A DNA stretch of 64,000 bases from contig CAVSRJ010000001.1 in the NCBI GenBank assembly GCA_963730375.1, forward strand, positions 496,001-560,000. The letters are read 5' to 3'. The number at the start of each line of letters is the position of its first letter. Within the stretch, counting starts at the first letter, position 1. The translations under genes were made by a program, and so were the position numbers. This document shows, piece after piece, positions 1 to 9,193 of the stretch. Under the pieces are notes generated by a model, which worked only from the letters and a program-made list of their open reading frames with translations, ran no database searches and had not been told where the DNA came from. This DNA is from UBA6224 sp963730375 (lineage in GTDB: Bacteria > Patescibacteriota > Saccharimonadia > Saccharimonadales > UBA4665).

Positions 1-1163
1 CTCCCGAAGGCGACATCGAAGTTATCGGCGTAGGTCGTCAACATCAAAAACTCACCGACATGCAGGCAGGCGCCATCGCGGACATCGTCAGTGTCGTCCA
101 AAACTGCGATAAAGCCCTTGGTCAGGCCGAAGAGCAGGCCGGAGTTAGTGCTCGAACCGCGGTTATCGGTATCGCTGGTGAGCTCGTAAAAGGCATGACT
201 ACTACCGTGCGCGTTTCTCGTAAGGATGCCAAACAACAGATAGACATTGCCGAAATGGAACGAATCATTCACGTTGTGCAGGAGCGAGCCGAGAAGAAGA
301 CGCGTGATCAGTTGGCGCTGGAACTCGGCGGCAAAGAAGTCGACGTACGCCTCGTCAATAGTGCGCTCGTCGGCATCGAAATTGATGGCTACCCCGTGAC
401 GAACCCCATCGGTTTCCAGGGCAAGCACGTCGTGGTGCAGTTGTATACCGCCTTTGCACCGATGTTGCACATTGGCGCGTTAGAGCGGACTGCCCAGGAG
501 CTTGATTTGGATTTGCTTGCTGTGGCGGCTGAGCCATTTGCAGTGTCGCGGTCGGTGATTGGAAACCGGCAAAGTGGCAACTTTAGCGCCATCCTCATGG
601 ACGTCGGCGGCGGTACGACCGATATTGCTGTTATTAACGACGGTGGTGTCCAGGGTACGAAGATGTTTGGTATCGGTGGTCGCGCCTACACCAGGGCAAT
701 TGAACGTGGACTGGGTCTGGAGTTTGACGAGGCTGAAGATTTGAAGTTGGCTCTGAGCGATGGGATCATTGAAGCCAAAAAGCGCGATGAGGCCGACGAA
801 GCACTGCAACGGACGGTTGATGTCTGGACTGATGGCGTAGAACTAGCCTTGAGTGAATTTGATCAGCTCGATCACTTGCCGCACCGCATGTTCCTCTGTG
901 GCGGTGGCTCAAGCCTGCAGGCGTTAACTGATGCACTTGAGAAGACTGAGTGGTATCGCAAACTTGCCTTTACCCGCAAGCCATCAGTGCATCATATCCG
1001 TCCTGACCAGGTCGTGGGTATTACCGACAAGACCGGTGACGTCAATGATCACACGTTTATCACCGCACTCGGATTACTGCGAGTTGGACTGGATACGTTA
1101 CAATTTAGTGAAGGCGACTCCGGATCGATTCGCGATAAAATCGACAGGATGCTCCAGGTATAA
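1..1163 (+). CDS. FtsA/PilM-like actin-fold ATPase (5' end outside window)
   Basis: The reading frame is open from base 3, so the start lies upstream and about 387 residues are visible. The protein has the actin-like ATPase fold of FtsA and PilM. The phosphate-2 motif DVGGGTTDIAV lies near residue 200 of the visible part, and the adenosine motif FLCGGGSSL lies near the end. The stretch around QAGAIADI and GIAGELVKG resembles the FtsA SHS2 (1C) subdomain. FtsA anchors FtsZ to the membrane; PilM organises type IV pilus assembly. The sequence does not tell me which role applies. It ends 2 bp before a membrane-anchored baseplate-J-like gene, which suggests an envelope-associated operon. Confidence 0.85.
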   Translation, partial: PEGDIEVIGVGRQHQKLTDMQAGAIADIVSVVQNCDKALGQAEEQAGVSARTAVIGIAGELVKGMTTTVRVSRKDAKQQIDIAEMERIIHVVQERAEKKTRDQLALELGGKEVDVRLVNSALVGIEIDGYPVTNPIGFQGKHVVVQLYTAFAPMLHIGALERTAQELDLDLLAVAAEPFAVSRSVIGNRQSGNFSAILMDVGGGTTDIAVINDGGVQGTKMFGIGGRAYTRAIERGLGLEFDEAEDLKLALSDGIIEAKKRDEADEALQRTVDVWTDGVELALSEFDQLDHLPHRMFLCGGGSSLQALTDALEKTEWYRKLAFTRKPSVHHIRPDQVVGITDKTGDVNDHTFITALGLLRVGLDTLQFSEGDSGSIRDKIDRMLQV

Positions 1164-1165
1164 CC

Positions 1166-2869
1166 ATGGCAGGCACAGCAGCAAACAAAGATACCATTTA
1201 TATAGATGTCGATGATGAGATAACCACCATCATTGATAAAGTACGCGCCAGTAACGGTCGCATCGTTGCTCTGGTGTTGCCAAAACGGGCAACGGTATTA
1301 CAGAGCGTCGTAAACATGAAGCTCCTAAAACGCAGCGCTGACGAGGCGAGTAAACAAGTCGTTCTAATCACTGCTGAAAAAGGCCTGCTACCACTGGCTG
1401 GTGCAGTCGGACTCTACACGGCGGGTACCCTGCAGTCAAAACCCGAAATCCCAGCCGTCCCAAATAGCAACGCCTCGAGCGATGACGATGATGAAGTCAT
1501 GCTGGACGACGAGGAGGGTGAATACACGGCAGATACCGCCGGTGATCAGTCGGTTGGAGTGCTGGCCGACAAGGCAGGCGCTGGACTTGTTATTTCCTCT
1601 GGTGTAGATGTCGAGGATACCCCAAAAGCCGAAGCGGCTGCTGCCAAATCAGCCACCAAGGCCAAGAAAAACAAGAAGCTACTGGTACCAAACTTCAATA
1701 AATTCCGCGTTCTGACCGCGGTTGGCATCGCTGCTATTGTACTGCTGGTAATTGGGCTGTTCCTGGTTACGACGGTATTGCCAAAGGCGGTTATTGCCAT
1801 TTCCACCAACGCCCAGGATGTAAACAGCAGCCTAAATGTAACCCTGGATACTAAAGCGACGAAGGTCGACTTGGGTACCAGCACCGTGCCAGCAACATCA
1901 GTTGAGCAGCAGAAGACGTATACCAAGCAAGTCGACGCCACCGGCAAGCAAAACAATGGTGAGACCGCAGATGGAACCGTCAAGATGACTGCAAGCAAGT
2001 GTAGTGGTAGCCCATTTGATGTGCCAAGCAGCGTGTCCGCCGGTACCGGCATAAGCACCAGTGGTAAAACCTATATCACGCAAGAAACAACGTCCTTCAC
2101 CATTATAGGGGCTACAGATGAAGGTGGGGGCTGTTATAACTATCCCGCATCAGACAATACCAGCATAAGAGCGCAAAAAGCGGGTAAGGCATATAACGAA
2201 AGCAACGCTTCCTTTTCGGTCAACGGGAGGTCTGATGTTAGCGCGACCGGCTCTGCCAGTGGCGGCACCGATGACATCGTTGTAGTGGTCAGTCAAAGTG
2301 ATATCGATAATGCCACAGGCCAAATCGATACCAATGACAGTACGGTCAAGGATGCGTTGTACCAGCAGCTGACCGATGATAATTTATTCGCGATTCGTGC
2401 CACATTTTCGGCCGGCAAACCAAATGTATCATCCAGTAGTAAGCCTGGCGACGAAGCCAGTACGGTGACCGTCACGGAAACCGTCACCTACACTATGTTT
2501 GGCACCAAGCAGGACAATTTAGTCCAGCTCATCGAAGATGATATCAGCCAGCAGGTCGACACGAGCAAGCAAGGCATCATTGATGATGGACTCGATCAGG
2601 CTGCCTTTACGCTTGATGAAGCGAAAAAAGACTCCGCCAAGGTCAATATGGAGAGCACAGCGACCGTCGGACCAAAGATTGACACGGATAGTATCAGGCA
2701 GCAGGTTGCCGGCAAGAAGAGTGGCGAAGCACAGGATATTATCAACCAGCTACCGGGTGTTACAGATGTCAATATCAAACTGAGCCCATTCTGGCTGACA
2801 TCTATACCTAGCAATCCCGATAAGATTACCGTTAATGTAGGCAAGGCATCCCCGGCTAATGGATCGTAG
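1166..2869 (+). CDS. Membrane-anchored protein with baseplate-J-like region
   Basis: The product has 567 residues. Residues about 1-85 form a small soluble domain (it opens with GTAANKDTIYIDVDDE). An acidic linker follows, then a Lys-rich stretch and one membrane helix near residues 180-205 (VGIAAIVLLVIGLFLVTTVL). A large beta-rich outer region resembles baseplate J/gp47-type proteins: an early segment rich in Ser/Thr and Gly, then alternating helices and VTVTETVTYTMFG. Proteins like this are widespread in Patescibacteria next to pilus or division genes; this assignment is by resemblance. It begins 2 bp after the FtsA/PilM-like gene and runs into ruvX. A structural role at the cell surface is an inference. 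Confidence 0.65.
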   Translation: MAGTAANKDTIYIDVDDEITTIIDKVRASNGRIVALVLPKRATVLQSVVNMKLLKRSADEASKQVVLITAEKGLLPLAGAVGLYTAGTLQSKPEIPAVPNSNASSDDDDEVMLDDEEGEYTADTAGDQSVGVLADKAGAGLVISSGVDVEDTPKAEAAAAKSATKAKKNKKLLVPNFNKFRVLTAVGIAAIVLLVIGLFLVTTVLPKAVIAISTNAQDVNSSLNVTLDTKATKVDLGTSTVPATSVEQQKTYTKQVDATGKQNNGETADGTVKMTASKCSGSPFDVPSSVSAGTGISTSGKTYITQETTSFTIIGATDEGGGCYNYPASDNTSIRAQKAGKAYNESNASFSVNGRSDVSATGSASGGTDDIVVVVSQSDIDNATGQIDTNDSTVKDALYQQLTDDNLFAIRATFSAGKPNVSSSSKPGDEASTVTVTETVTYTMFGTKQDNLVQLIEDDISQQVDTSKQGIIDDGLDQAAFTLDEAKKDSAKVNMESTATVGPKIDTDSIRQQVAGKKSGEAQDIINQLPGVTDVNIKLSPFWLTSIPSNPDKITVNVGKASPANGS

Positions 2870-2882
2870 CCAGGATAGCATC

Positions 2883-3305
2883 ATGGCAACGGCTCAAGGA
2901 GATATTTTGGCACTCGACGTCGGCGCCGTACGTGTAGGTGTCGCGCGTGCATCGAGCACGGTGCGCCTGGCCGAACCGCTGACGACGCTTGCCAATGACG
3001 AAACCATTTGGCAGCGCTTGGACCAGCTCTGTGAAGAGCACGCGGCGCAACAGTTGGTAGTCGGTCTGCCACGCAATCTGAGCGGTGAAGATACTGCGCA
3101 AACAACGTTTGCTCGTGCCTTTGCTGATGAGCTCGCCAAACACACGTCGCTCCCGATACGGCTGCAAGACGAAGCTCTGACGTCAAAGAAGGCCGAGGAC
3201 GAATTATCCCAGCGCAACAAGCCCTTCAGTAAGGCTGACGTTGATGCCCTGGCGGCAACCTACATCCTCGAAGATTATCTCAATGACGGTCGTGGTACAC
3301 TGTAG
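2883..3305 (+). CDS. ruvX: RuvX/YqgF-family Holliday junction resolvase-like nuclease
   Basis: The product has 140 residues, normal for YqgF. It has an RNase H fold with ILALDVGAVRVGVA at the start (first catalytic Asp), LVVGLPRNLSGE in the middle, and a C-terminal ADVDALAATYILEDYL carrying the last acidic residues. The family processes the 5' end of pre-16S rRNA and may resolve recombination intermediates. I chose ATG 2883 because the protein then begins MATAQGDILALD as in homologues. The upstream ATG at 2859 overlaps the end of the previous gene and adds eight residues with no family match. mltG begins 5 bp after the stop, a common bacterial pairing. Confidence 0.88.
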   Translation: MATAQGDILALDVGAVRVGVARASSTVRLAEPLTTLANDETIWQRLDQLCEEHAAQQLVVGLPRNLSGEDTAQTTFARAFADELAKHTSLPIRLQDEALTSKKAEDELSQRNKPFSKADVDALAATYILEDYLNDGRGTL

Positions 3306-3310
3306 AACGT

Positions 3311-4345
3311 ATGGCACGCTATCAGAGACAATACCGGCGCCGAAGCTTTCCGACTCGAATGCTTATCCTCATCATCATTATCGTCCTCCTCGCGGTAGGG
3401 GGGACAGTAGTGGTGCGTCGACAATATAGCCACAATCTGCAACCGGTTGGCACAAGTAAAACAGAGGTATATGTCACAATTCCCAGCGGTTCATCAGCTA
3501 GCGATATTGCACAGCAATTGTATAGTGCTGGGTTGATACGCAATGCCAAGACCTTTGAATGGTACGTGAACACCCATAACATCCGTGAAAAGCTGCAGGC
3601 GGGCACCTACGGCTTTACGCAAAGTATGACCACTGATGCCATTGCCGAGGCAATAGCCAGGGGCGATGTTGCGACCGATTTGGTGACGATTATCCCAGGC
3701 CAGCGGCTCGATCAGGTCAAGCAAACGTTTGTTGATGCGGGATTTTCGCCGGCGGCGGTCAACAGCGCCTTGGTCGCCAGCCGTTACAGGGGTACGTATC
3801 CAGCTCTCGCTGACAATCCTAAGTCGGCTAATCTTGAGGGCTTCCTCTACCCTGATTCGTATCAGCGCAATGCCGATACCGATCCGAGTGAAATTGTCGC
3901 TGAGTCCCTAGTCGAGATGCAGAAATATCTGACGAGTGATATTCGCTCGGGCTTTGCAAAGCAAGGCTTGAGTGTGTTTCAAGGGGTTTCATTGGCGTCA
4001 ATCGTCGAACAGGAAGTCCCCGGCACTGCCGACCGAGCCAAAGTCGCTCAAGTATTTCTGTTGCGCCTAAAGCGCAATATGACGCTGGGCTCCGATGTGA
4101 CTGTGGTATATAGCAAGGCCGTGAAGAATAGTAAATATGACACCACTGAGCATAAGGGCCTGCCGCCCGGCCCCATCGGGTCCGTCAGCAAGGAGGCGCT
4201 GAATGCAGTTGCCCATCCGGCGAATACCGACTGGCTGTTTTTCGTAACTGGGGACAATGGCAAAACGTACTTTTCGCATACCTATGACGAACACAAGGCA
4301 AATATTGCAAAATATTGCCGCGAAGGCTGTCCCAGCGGTGGCTAA
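3311..4345 (+). CDS. mltG: Endolytic peptidoglycan transglycosylase MltG
   Basis: The product has 344 residues. A short basic N-terminus is followed by one membrane helix (MLILIIIIVLLAVGGTVVV, residues about 18-36). A LysM-like subdomain (VTIPSGSSASDIAQQLYSAG) comes next, then the YceG catalytic domain. The catalytic Glu is in ASIVEQEV, and NLEGFLYPDSY and the late motif YNTxGLPPGPI (here EHKGLPPGPIGS) are typical. MltG cuts nascent glycan strands at the membrane and sets their length. It follows ruvX by 5 bp. The C-terminus ends in a short Cys-containing tail (KYCREGCPSGG), unusual for the family. Confidence 0.93.
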   Translation: MARYQRQYRRRSFPTRMLILIIIIVLLAVGGTVVVRRQYSHNLQPVGTSKTEVYVTIPSGSSASDIAQQLYSAGLIRNAKTFEWYVNTHNIREKLQAGTYGFTQSMTTDAIAEAIARGDVATDLVTIIPGQRLDQVKQTFVDAGFSPAAVNSALVASRYRGTYPALADNPKSANLEGFLYPDSYQRNADTDPSEIVAESLVEMQKYLTSDIRSGFAKQGLSVFQGVSLASIVEQEVPGTADRAKVAQVFLLRLKRNMTLGSDVTVVYSKAVKNSKYDTTEHKGLPPGPIGSVSKEALNAVAHPANTDWLFFVTGDNGKTYFSHTYDEHKANIAKYCREGCPSGG

Positions 4346-4383
4346 GACCAGAACCTAACAGGGGTGGACGAGCACGATTTCGC

Positions 4384-4412
4384 TTGTAGTAACGGCCAGA
4401 AATTGGTATACT
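4384..4412 (+). promoter_or_regulatory. Promoter of the LysM-CHAP gene
   Basis: TTGTAG, a 17-bp spacer and TATACT lie just after mltG. The predicted transcript would start near 4419, giving a leader that contains several short hairpins (see the LysM-CHAP gene). Confidence 0.6.
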
Positions 4413-4452
4413 TGGCGCTATAGTGCGGTGCTGTACGGTATGACGCACTATT

Positions 4453-5700
4453 TTGATTCTGTTGACTGACGTTAGTCATGGCAGCAGGATAGGTAACCCG
4501 GTATATCGGGCAGGAGCTTGTATTAGTTACTCTGATTCTAAAACTGTTATTGGCAGGCTGATTCTCCCCAAAAAAGCGGGAGGCTTCAACCTCACTCAAC
4601 TTCTCAAACTTGACCGCCTGCGCGCATCGCTGCGTCGGCGTATTTTGCGTATTGGGATTGTTGGGGCGAACCTCATTGTCTTGATAGGTGTGGTGGTGTT
4701 GGTGATTGGTCACTCAACACAGACAGACGCCACCGCTCCCCCCGTATCCTCCGAGAGCAGTTCAGCGGTTGCGACTCCGCAATTAACTCCACTCGACCAA
4801 CTAGCGTCCGCCAGCATCGCCGAGACGGCCGCCAAGATGGTGGGCGTAGGTGAAGTCGTCGCTATCACCAACCAAGCTGACTCGGAGCGAGCTCAGCTCA
4901 GTCAGGCATCCATCGCTAACGACACGCTCGCCTACAAGCCTCAGGTAGTTGAGTCAGCTTACAAATCCAATAAGGACATCAAGCTCTATGTCGTCCAGTC
5001 TGGCGATACCATGTCGAAAATTGCCACTAAATTCGGTGTCTCCTCCGACAGTATCCGTTGGTCAAATGATCTCAGCGACAACAATGTCTCACGAGGTATG
5101 AAGCTAAAGATTCCGCCCGTCGAAGGCATTGTGTATAAGGTGAAAAATGGCGACTCACCCGGTTCTTTGGCACTGAAATACAATGTCTCAAAGGCCAAGA
5201 TTATCCAGTACAACGATGCTGAGCTAAAGGGCTTGAAGCCGGGCGAGTTGATTATTCTACCCGGGGCAACCAGGACGCAACAGATTACCTCCTCGTATTC
5301 ATCATCGTCAACCGTTACGTATCGCCAGCCATCATACGGGTATAACGGCTACGACTACGGTTATTGCACCTGGTGGGTGGCTAATGAACGCCAAAAGGCA
5401 GGTAATCCATTGCCGGTCGGGCTCGGGAACGCCAGCAGCTGGCCATACTGGGCGAAAGTCTTCGGCCTGTCGTACGGCTACTCGCCGCGTGTAGGAGCGG
5501 CAGCGGTGACGAGCACGAGCGGTGAAGGTCACGTCGCCTATGTTGTACAGGTTAACAGTGATGGCAGCATCTGGGTCTCTCAAATGAACTCCAGCGGCCA
5601 ACGCAGCCTTTCAGATTCGACCCCAGTTGGTGGCTGGAATGTCGTATCGTATCGCCATTGGAGCGCTTCGTCGGCCAACTCATTCTTCTACATTTACTAG
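4453..5700 (+). CDS. Secreted LysM-CHAP cell-wall hydrolase
   Basis: The open frame gives 415 residues. There is one membrane helix (IVGANLIVLIGVVVLVIG), then two LysM domains (VVQSGDTMSKIATKFGVSSD and VYKVKNGDSPGSLALKYNVS) and a C-terminal CHAP amidase/endopeptidase domain. The catalytic Cys is in YGYCTWWVANERQ and the His in GEGHVAYVV. It should bind and cut peptidoglycan outside the membrane, either its own or a host cell's. The start is uncertain: the annotated frame begins with TTG at 4453 and no ATG occurs before the LysM region. A GGGAGG at 4578-4583 can pair with CTCCCC just upstream, but no usual start codon follows it in frame. Confidence 0.85.
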   Translation: MILLTDVSHGSRIGNPVYRAGACISYSDSKTVIGRLILPKKAGGFNLTQLLKLDRLRASLRRRILRIGIVGANLIVLIGVVVLVIGHSTQTDATAPPVSSESSSAVATPQLTPLDQLASASIAETAAKMVGVGEVVAITNQADSERAQLSQASIANDTLAYKPQVVESAYKSNKDIKLYVVQSGDTMSKIATKFGVSSDSIRWSNDLSDNNVSRGMKLKIPPVEGIVYKVKNGDSPGSLALKYNVSKAKIIQYNDAELKGLKPGELIILPGATRTQQITSSYSSSSTVTYRQPSYGYNGYDYGYCTWWVANERQKAGNPLPVGLGNASSWPYWAKVFGLSYGYSPRVGAAAVTSTSGEGHVAYVVQVNSDGSIWVSQMNSSGQRSLSDSTPVGGWNVVSYRHWSASSANSFFYIY

Positions 5701-5707
5701 GCCGGCG

Positions 5708-5736
5708 TTTACCAATGACACTTTATTGGCTATGCT
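5708..5736 (+). promoter_or_regulatory. Promoter of obgE
   Basis: TTTACC, a 17-bp spacer and TATGCT lie in the short gap before obgE. The expected start is close to the ATG, leaving room for only a minimal leader. Confidence 0.55.
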
Positions 5737-5745
5737 AGGGGTAAG

Positions 5746-7035
5746 ATGTTTATAGATGCAGTGAATGTTGATGTTGTCGCTGGCGACGGCGGTGACGGTC
5801 GCGTGAGCTTTCGACACGAAAAGTTCATTGATCGTGGTGGTCCTGATGGTGGTGACGGCGGCCATGGCGGCGATGTTGTATTTGTGGCGAGCCGTAATCA
5901 AAACACCCTCGCTAAGTTCCGTTTTGATAAACTCGTCAAGGCAGAACCCGGTCAGGCTGGCAGCAAGCAGAAAAAACATGGTCGGAGTGCCAAAGCGCTC
6001 GAAGTGGACGTGCCCGTCGGCACCGTTATTACATCGACAGAGGGTGTTGAGCTGGCTGATCTCAAACAGGATGGCCAACGAGCCATCATCGCCAAGGGCG
6101 GCCGCGGTGGTTTTGGCAATGCCCACTTCGTCAGCTCACGACGCCAGGCGCCAAAGTTTGCCGAAAAAGGCGAACCGGGCGAGCAGTTCGAGGTATCACT
6201 GGAGCTGAAAATGATTGCGGACGTCGGTCTGCTGGGACTCCCAAATGCCGGCAAGTCCACGTTGCTGGCTCGGCTGAGCAACGCCCGTCCCGAAATTGCT
6301 GACTATCCGTTTACGACACTGACTCCTAATCTTGGTGTGGTAGATATTGATAAAACGAGTCTATTGTTTGCTGATATTCCCGGTCTTATTGAGGGTGCCA
6401 GCGAGGGCAAAGGCCTCGGTCACACCTTCCTTCGTCACGTAGAACGCACGGCTGTAATGCTACATCTGATTGATGCCTACCAAGACGACTTAGTCGGCAC
6501 CTACCAGACGATTCGGGATGAGCTGGCAGCGTATGACAAAAAGCTGGCCAAACGTCCCGAGATCATCGCCCTAAACAAAACCGAAGGGCTCGACGATGAC
6601 ATGATAGAGGATATGCTGGCTCAGCTGCGCAAAGCTGCCGGCAAAAAAGCCCAATTGTTCGCAATCTCCGGGCAATCCGGCAAGGGTCTGCAGCAGATGC
6701 TGTATGCGTTGAAGGATATGGTGCAGGCGGCTCGTGCAGCCGAAGCAGCCGCAATCGCCAAGCGTTCCAAGCAGACGAACGATGAAGGCGTACCTGTGCT
6801 ACGTCTGGCTGATGAGGATAAGACTTGGTCTATCGAATCGCACCCTGATGGGTTTATGGTGTCAGGCACAAAAATTGAGCAGTTTGCCGTCCGCACAGAT
6901 TTTGATAACGACGAGGCCGTACAGCGGCTGCGTGATATCATGCGCAAAATTGGCATTATGCACGAGTTGGTGCGAAAGGGTATCCAGCCGGGACAAAAAG
7001 TCGTCTTCCCATCCGGCAGCTCGTTCGACTATTGA
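5746..7035 (+). CDS. obgE: GTPase Obg/CgtA
   Basis: The product has 429 residues and all three domains. The Gly-rich Obg fold (residues 1-158) contains GGDGGHGGDV. The G domain carries GLPNAGKSTLL (P-loop), DIPGLIEGASEGKGLG (switch II) and NKTE (the NKxD equivalent, with Glu instead of Asp). The C-terminal OCT domain ends in RKGIQPGQKVVFPSGSSFDY. Obg binds the 50S ribosomal subunit and links ribosome maturation to nucleotide levels. The NKTE motif is a mild departure from NKxD but still plausible for guanine recognition. The gene has its own promoter. Confidence 0.96.
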   Translation: MFIDAVNVDVVAGDGGDGRVSFRHEKFIDRGGPDGGDGGHGGDVVFVASRNQNTLAKFRFDKLVKAEPGQAGSKQKKHGRSAKALEVDVPVGTVITSTEGVELADLKQDGQRAIIAKGGRGGFGNAHFVSSRRQAPKFAEKGEPGEQFEVSLELKMIADVGLLGLPNAGKSTLLARLSNARPEIADYPFTTLTPNLGVVDIDKTSLLFADIPGLIEGASEGKGLGHTFLRHVERTAVMLHLIDAYQDDLVGTYQTIRDELAAYDKKLAKRPEIIALNKTEGLDDDMIEDMLAQLRKAAGKKAQLFAISGQSGKGLQQMLYALKDMVQAARAAEAAAIAKRSKQTNDEGVPVLRLADEDKTWSIESHPDGFMVSGTKIEQFAVRTDFDNDEAVQRLRDIMRKIGIMHELVRKGIQPGQKVVFPSGSSFDY

Positions 7036-7060
7036 TAAATATTATAAAACGTGTTACAAT
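7032..7060 (+). promoter_or_regulatory. Promoter placing the start site on the ATG
   Basis: TTGATA, a 17-bp spacer and TACAAT end 7 bp before ATG 7068. Initiation at the usual distance would start the mRNA on or next to the A of the ATG, so the message should be leaderless. The -35 box overlaps the obgE stop codon. Confidence 0.7.
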
Positions 7061-7067
7061 ATGAATT

Positions 7068-7685
7068 ATGAGTAACGATCATGACCGCAACAAACCCCCA
7101 AAATATTTAGCCGATATGGCAGCCTGGGAACAAGAGTTGAAAATCGTTGATCCAGAAAACCAGGCGCCCATTGTACGCGCACTGGTCGACTACACCGATC
7201 GGCTATTCGGTGCACCTCAGCATACCGCGTCTGATAGCTCAGGTCGGTACATCGTTCGCAACGGTGTTAACGTACAGCGTCACTGCTTTATGTCCTATCC
7301 TGGCGATGGCAGCAACGGTCCTGCAGAACCAATTACATATATTACCCTTCAGCGTACTGGCGACAAGCGTCGCGAGACAGAGTCGTTGCGGATGACGTTA
7401 CACGAAAATTCGGGGCGTGCCAACGTTTCTGGGTCTGGCTATATAATACCCGCATCTAGGGGCAAAGCACGGTTCGGCCATCTGGCGTATGATTCTACAA
7501 AGGTACCGACCGGAGTTCCTGCAAACTACGCTGAGCAAACCGAAGCTAACATTCCTCTGACCTTGCATGACGAAGCAGACATTGCCGAGGCGCTCGAAAC
7601 ATTTACAGCTGACATGATTCGTTCCGCGGAAGATCCTCAGCCTGGTCCGCTCTCCCGCTTTATTGGTCGCATTGCTGGTAAATAG
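7068..7685 (+). CDS. Unrecognised soluble protein
   Basis: The product has 205 residues and I do not recognise the family. There is no signal peptide or membrane helix. The N-terminus is charged and helical (KYLADMAAWEQELKIVDPE). The middle is beta-rich (YITLQRTGDKRRETESLRM, then SGSGYIIPASRG), and the end is an acidic helix (DEADIAEALETFTADMI) with a short basic tail. It stands alone between obgE and sbcB. A strong promoter ends 7 bp before the ATG and there is no Shine-Dalgarno sequence, so translation is probably leaderless. Confidence 0.75.
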   Translation: MSNDHDRNKPPKYLADMAAWEQELKIVDPENQAPIVRALVDYTDRLFGAPQHTASDSSGRYIVRNGVNVQRHCFMSYPGDGSNGPAEPITYITLQRTGDKRRETESLRMTLHENSGRANVSGSGYIIPASRGKARFGHLAYDSTKVPTGVPANYAEQTEANIPLTLHDEADIAEALETFTADMIRSAEDPQPGPLSRFIGRIAGK

Positions 7686-7719
7686 GGTTTCCGGCTCATC
7701 CTTCTTCGCTGTCTAGTGG

Positions 7720-7725
7720 TACACT
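7720..7725 (+). promoter_or_regulatory. -10 box of sbcB (leaderless)
   Basis: TACACT is followed by 7 bp and ATG 7733. It matches the arrangement seen at many starts in this window. Confidence 0.55.
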
Positions 7726-7732
7726 ACTAGGC

Positions 7733-9193
7733 ATGGCTCAGAGTTTATTCTTTTATGACCTAGAGACGAGTGGCATCAATCCACGCGAGTCGCGCATTAT
7801 GCAATTTGCCGGGCAGCGTACCAATATGCAGCTGGAGCCGGTTGGCGAGCCGGTCAACATTCTTATCAAAATGACACCCGATGTCTTGCCCGAACCTGAC
7901 GCTATTATGTTAACCGGCATTACCCCACAACAGACATTAGCCGATGGCGTCTCCGAAGCCGATTTTCTCAAAACGTTTCAAGACGAGGTTGCTATCCGCG
8001 ACACCATATTTGTCGGTTACAATACCGTTCGGTTCGATGACGAGTTTATGCGCTTCCTCCACTACCGCAATTTCTACGATCCGTATCAGTGGCAGTGGAA
8101 GGACGGTCGTGGCCGTTGGGATCTGCTGGATGTCGTACGTATGACACGAGCGTTACGTCCTGACGGGATTGAGTGGCCCTTTGCACCCGATGGCAAACCA
8201 ACAGTACGCCTTGAATTTATGACCAAAGTAAACAAGCTATCGCATGATAACGCCCATGACGCCCTGGCCGACGTGAACGCGACAATCGCAGTTGCTCAAC
8301 TTATCCGTAACAAACAGCCAAAATTGTTCGACTATTTACTGTCGATGCGAGATAAGAAGTCTGTGGCCGATTTGGTACTTTCGACTAACCCGTTTGTGTA
8401 TACCTCAGGAAAGTATGCCAATGAATTTGAAAAGACAACCGTCGCGGTGGCCATCGCCAAACACACTAAAAAGGGTGGTGCCCTAGTCTATGACTTGCGG
8501 CATGATCCCAGCGAATTTCTCACATTAACACCCAACCAGTTGGTTGAACGATGGAAATATAACAAAGATCAGGATGCACCCAAGCGCTTGCCGGTGAAAA
8601 CGTTGCAATTCAATCGTTGCCCGGCCATAGCGCCACTTGGGGTGCTCAAAGAAGGTGACGCCATGAAGCGACTCGATATCGATTTGCAGCGAATCGAAAA
8701 ACATCGAGCGCAGCTGGCTGATGCGCCCGGTTTTATCGATAACCTGAAGAAGGCACTCGAACTGATGGACACACAGCAGCAGACTGAATGGGAGAGTCGT
8801 CCGCAATCTGTCGATATGCAGCTGTATGACGGTTTTTTTGATGAACACGATGGTCGACTGCTGCCCGTGGTGCGGGCTGCAGCCCCCCAAGATTTCGAGC
8901 AACTACAATCGGACCTGCACGATCCGCGCCTGAAGGCTTTGCTGCCACTGTATCAGGCTCGTAATTTCCCGGCTAGTTTAACAACTGAGCAGCGGCAGAC
9001 ATGGGACGAATTTTGTCGAGACAGACTACAGAGCGGAGGCTCTCAGAGCCGATTGGCTACATTTGCGTCTCGTTTGCAGCAGCTCGCCACTGGCGGAAAG
9101 CTAACCAAGCAGCAGCAATACCTGATCGAAGAGTTACAATTGTATGCCGAATCAATTGTCCAACTCGAGCCCGAAGCAGTGGATAGTATCTAA
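7733..9193 (+). CDS. sbcB: Exodeoxyribonuclease I (SbcB family)
   Basis: The product has 486 residues, close to the usual 475. The N-terminal DEDDh exonuclease begins FFYDLETSGINPRESRIMQF (first Asp and Glu), continues with FVGYNTVRFDDEFMR (second Asp) and ends with HDALADVNATIAVA (His and last Asp). The C-terminal half is the ExoI SH3-like and helical region. The enzyme degrades single-stranded DNA 3' to 5' and serves repair and recombination. ATG 7733 follows a -10 box by 7 bp. The 3' end overlaps a possible convergent small gene. Confidence 0.92.
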   Translation: MAQSLFFYDLETSGINPRESRIMQFAGQRTNMQLEPVGEPVNILIKMTPDVLPEPDAIMLTGITPQQTLADGVSEADFLKTFQDEVAIRDTIFVGYNTVRFDDEFMRFLHYRNFYDPYQWQWKDGRGRWDLLDVVRMTRALRPDGIEWPFAPDGKPTVRLEFMTKVNKLSHDNAHDALADVNATIAVAQLIRNKQPKLFDYLLSMRDKKSVADLVLSTNPFVYTSGKYANEFEKTTVAVAIAKHTKKGGALVYDLRHDPSEFLTLTPNQLVERWKYNKDQDAPKRLPVKTLQFNRCPAIAPLGVLKEGDAMKRLDIDLQRIEKHRAQLADAPGFIDNLKKALELMDTQQQTEWESRPQSVDMQLYDGFFDEHDGRLLPVVRAAAPQDFEQLQSDLHDPRLKALLPLYQARNFPASLTTEQRQTWDEFCRDRLQSGGSQSRLATFASRLQQLATGGKLTKQQQYLIEELQLYAESIVQLEPEAVDSI

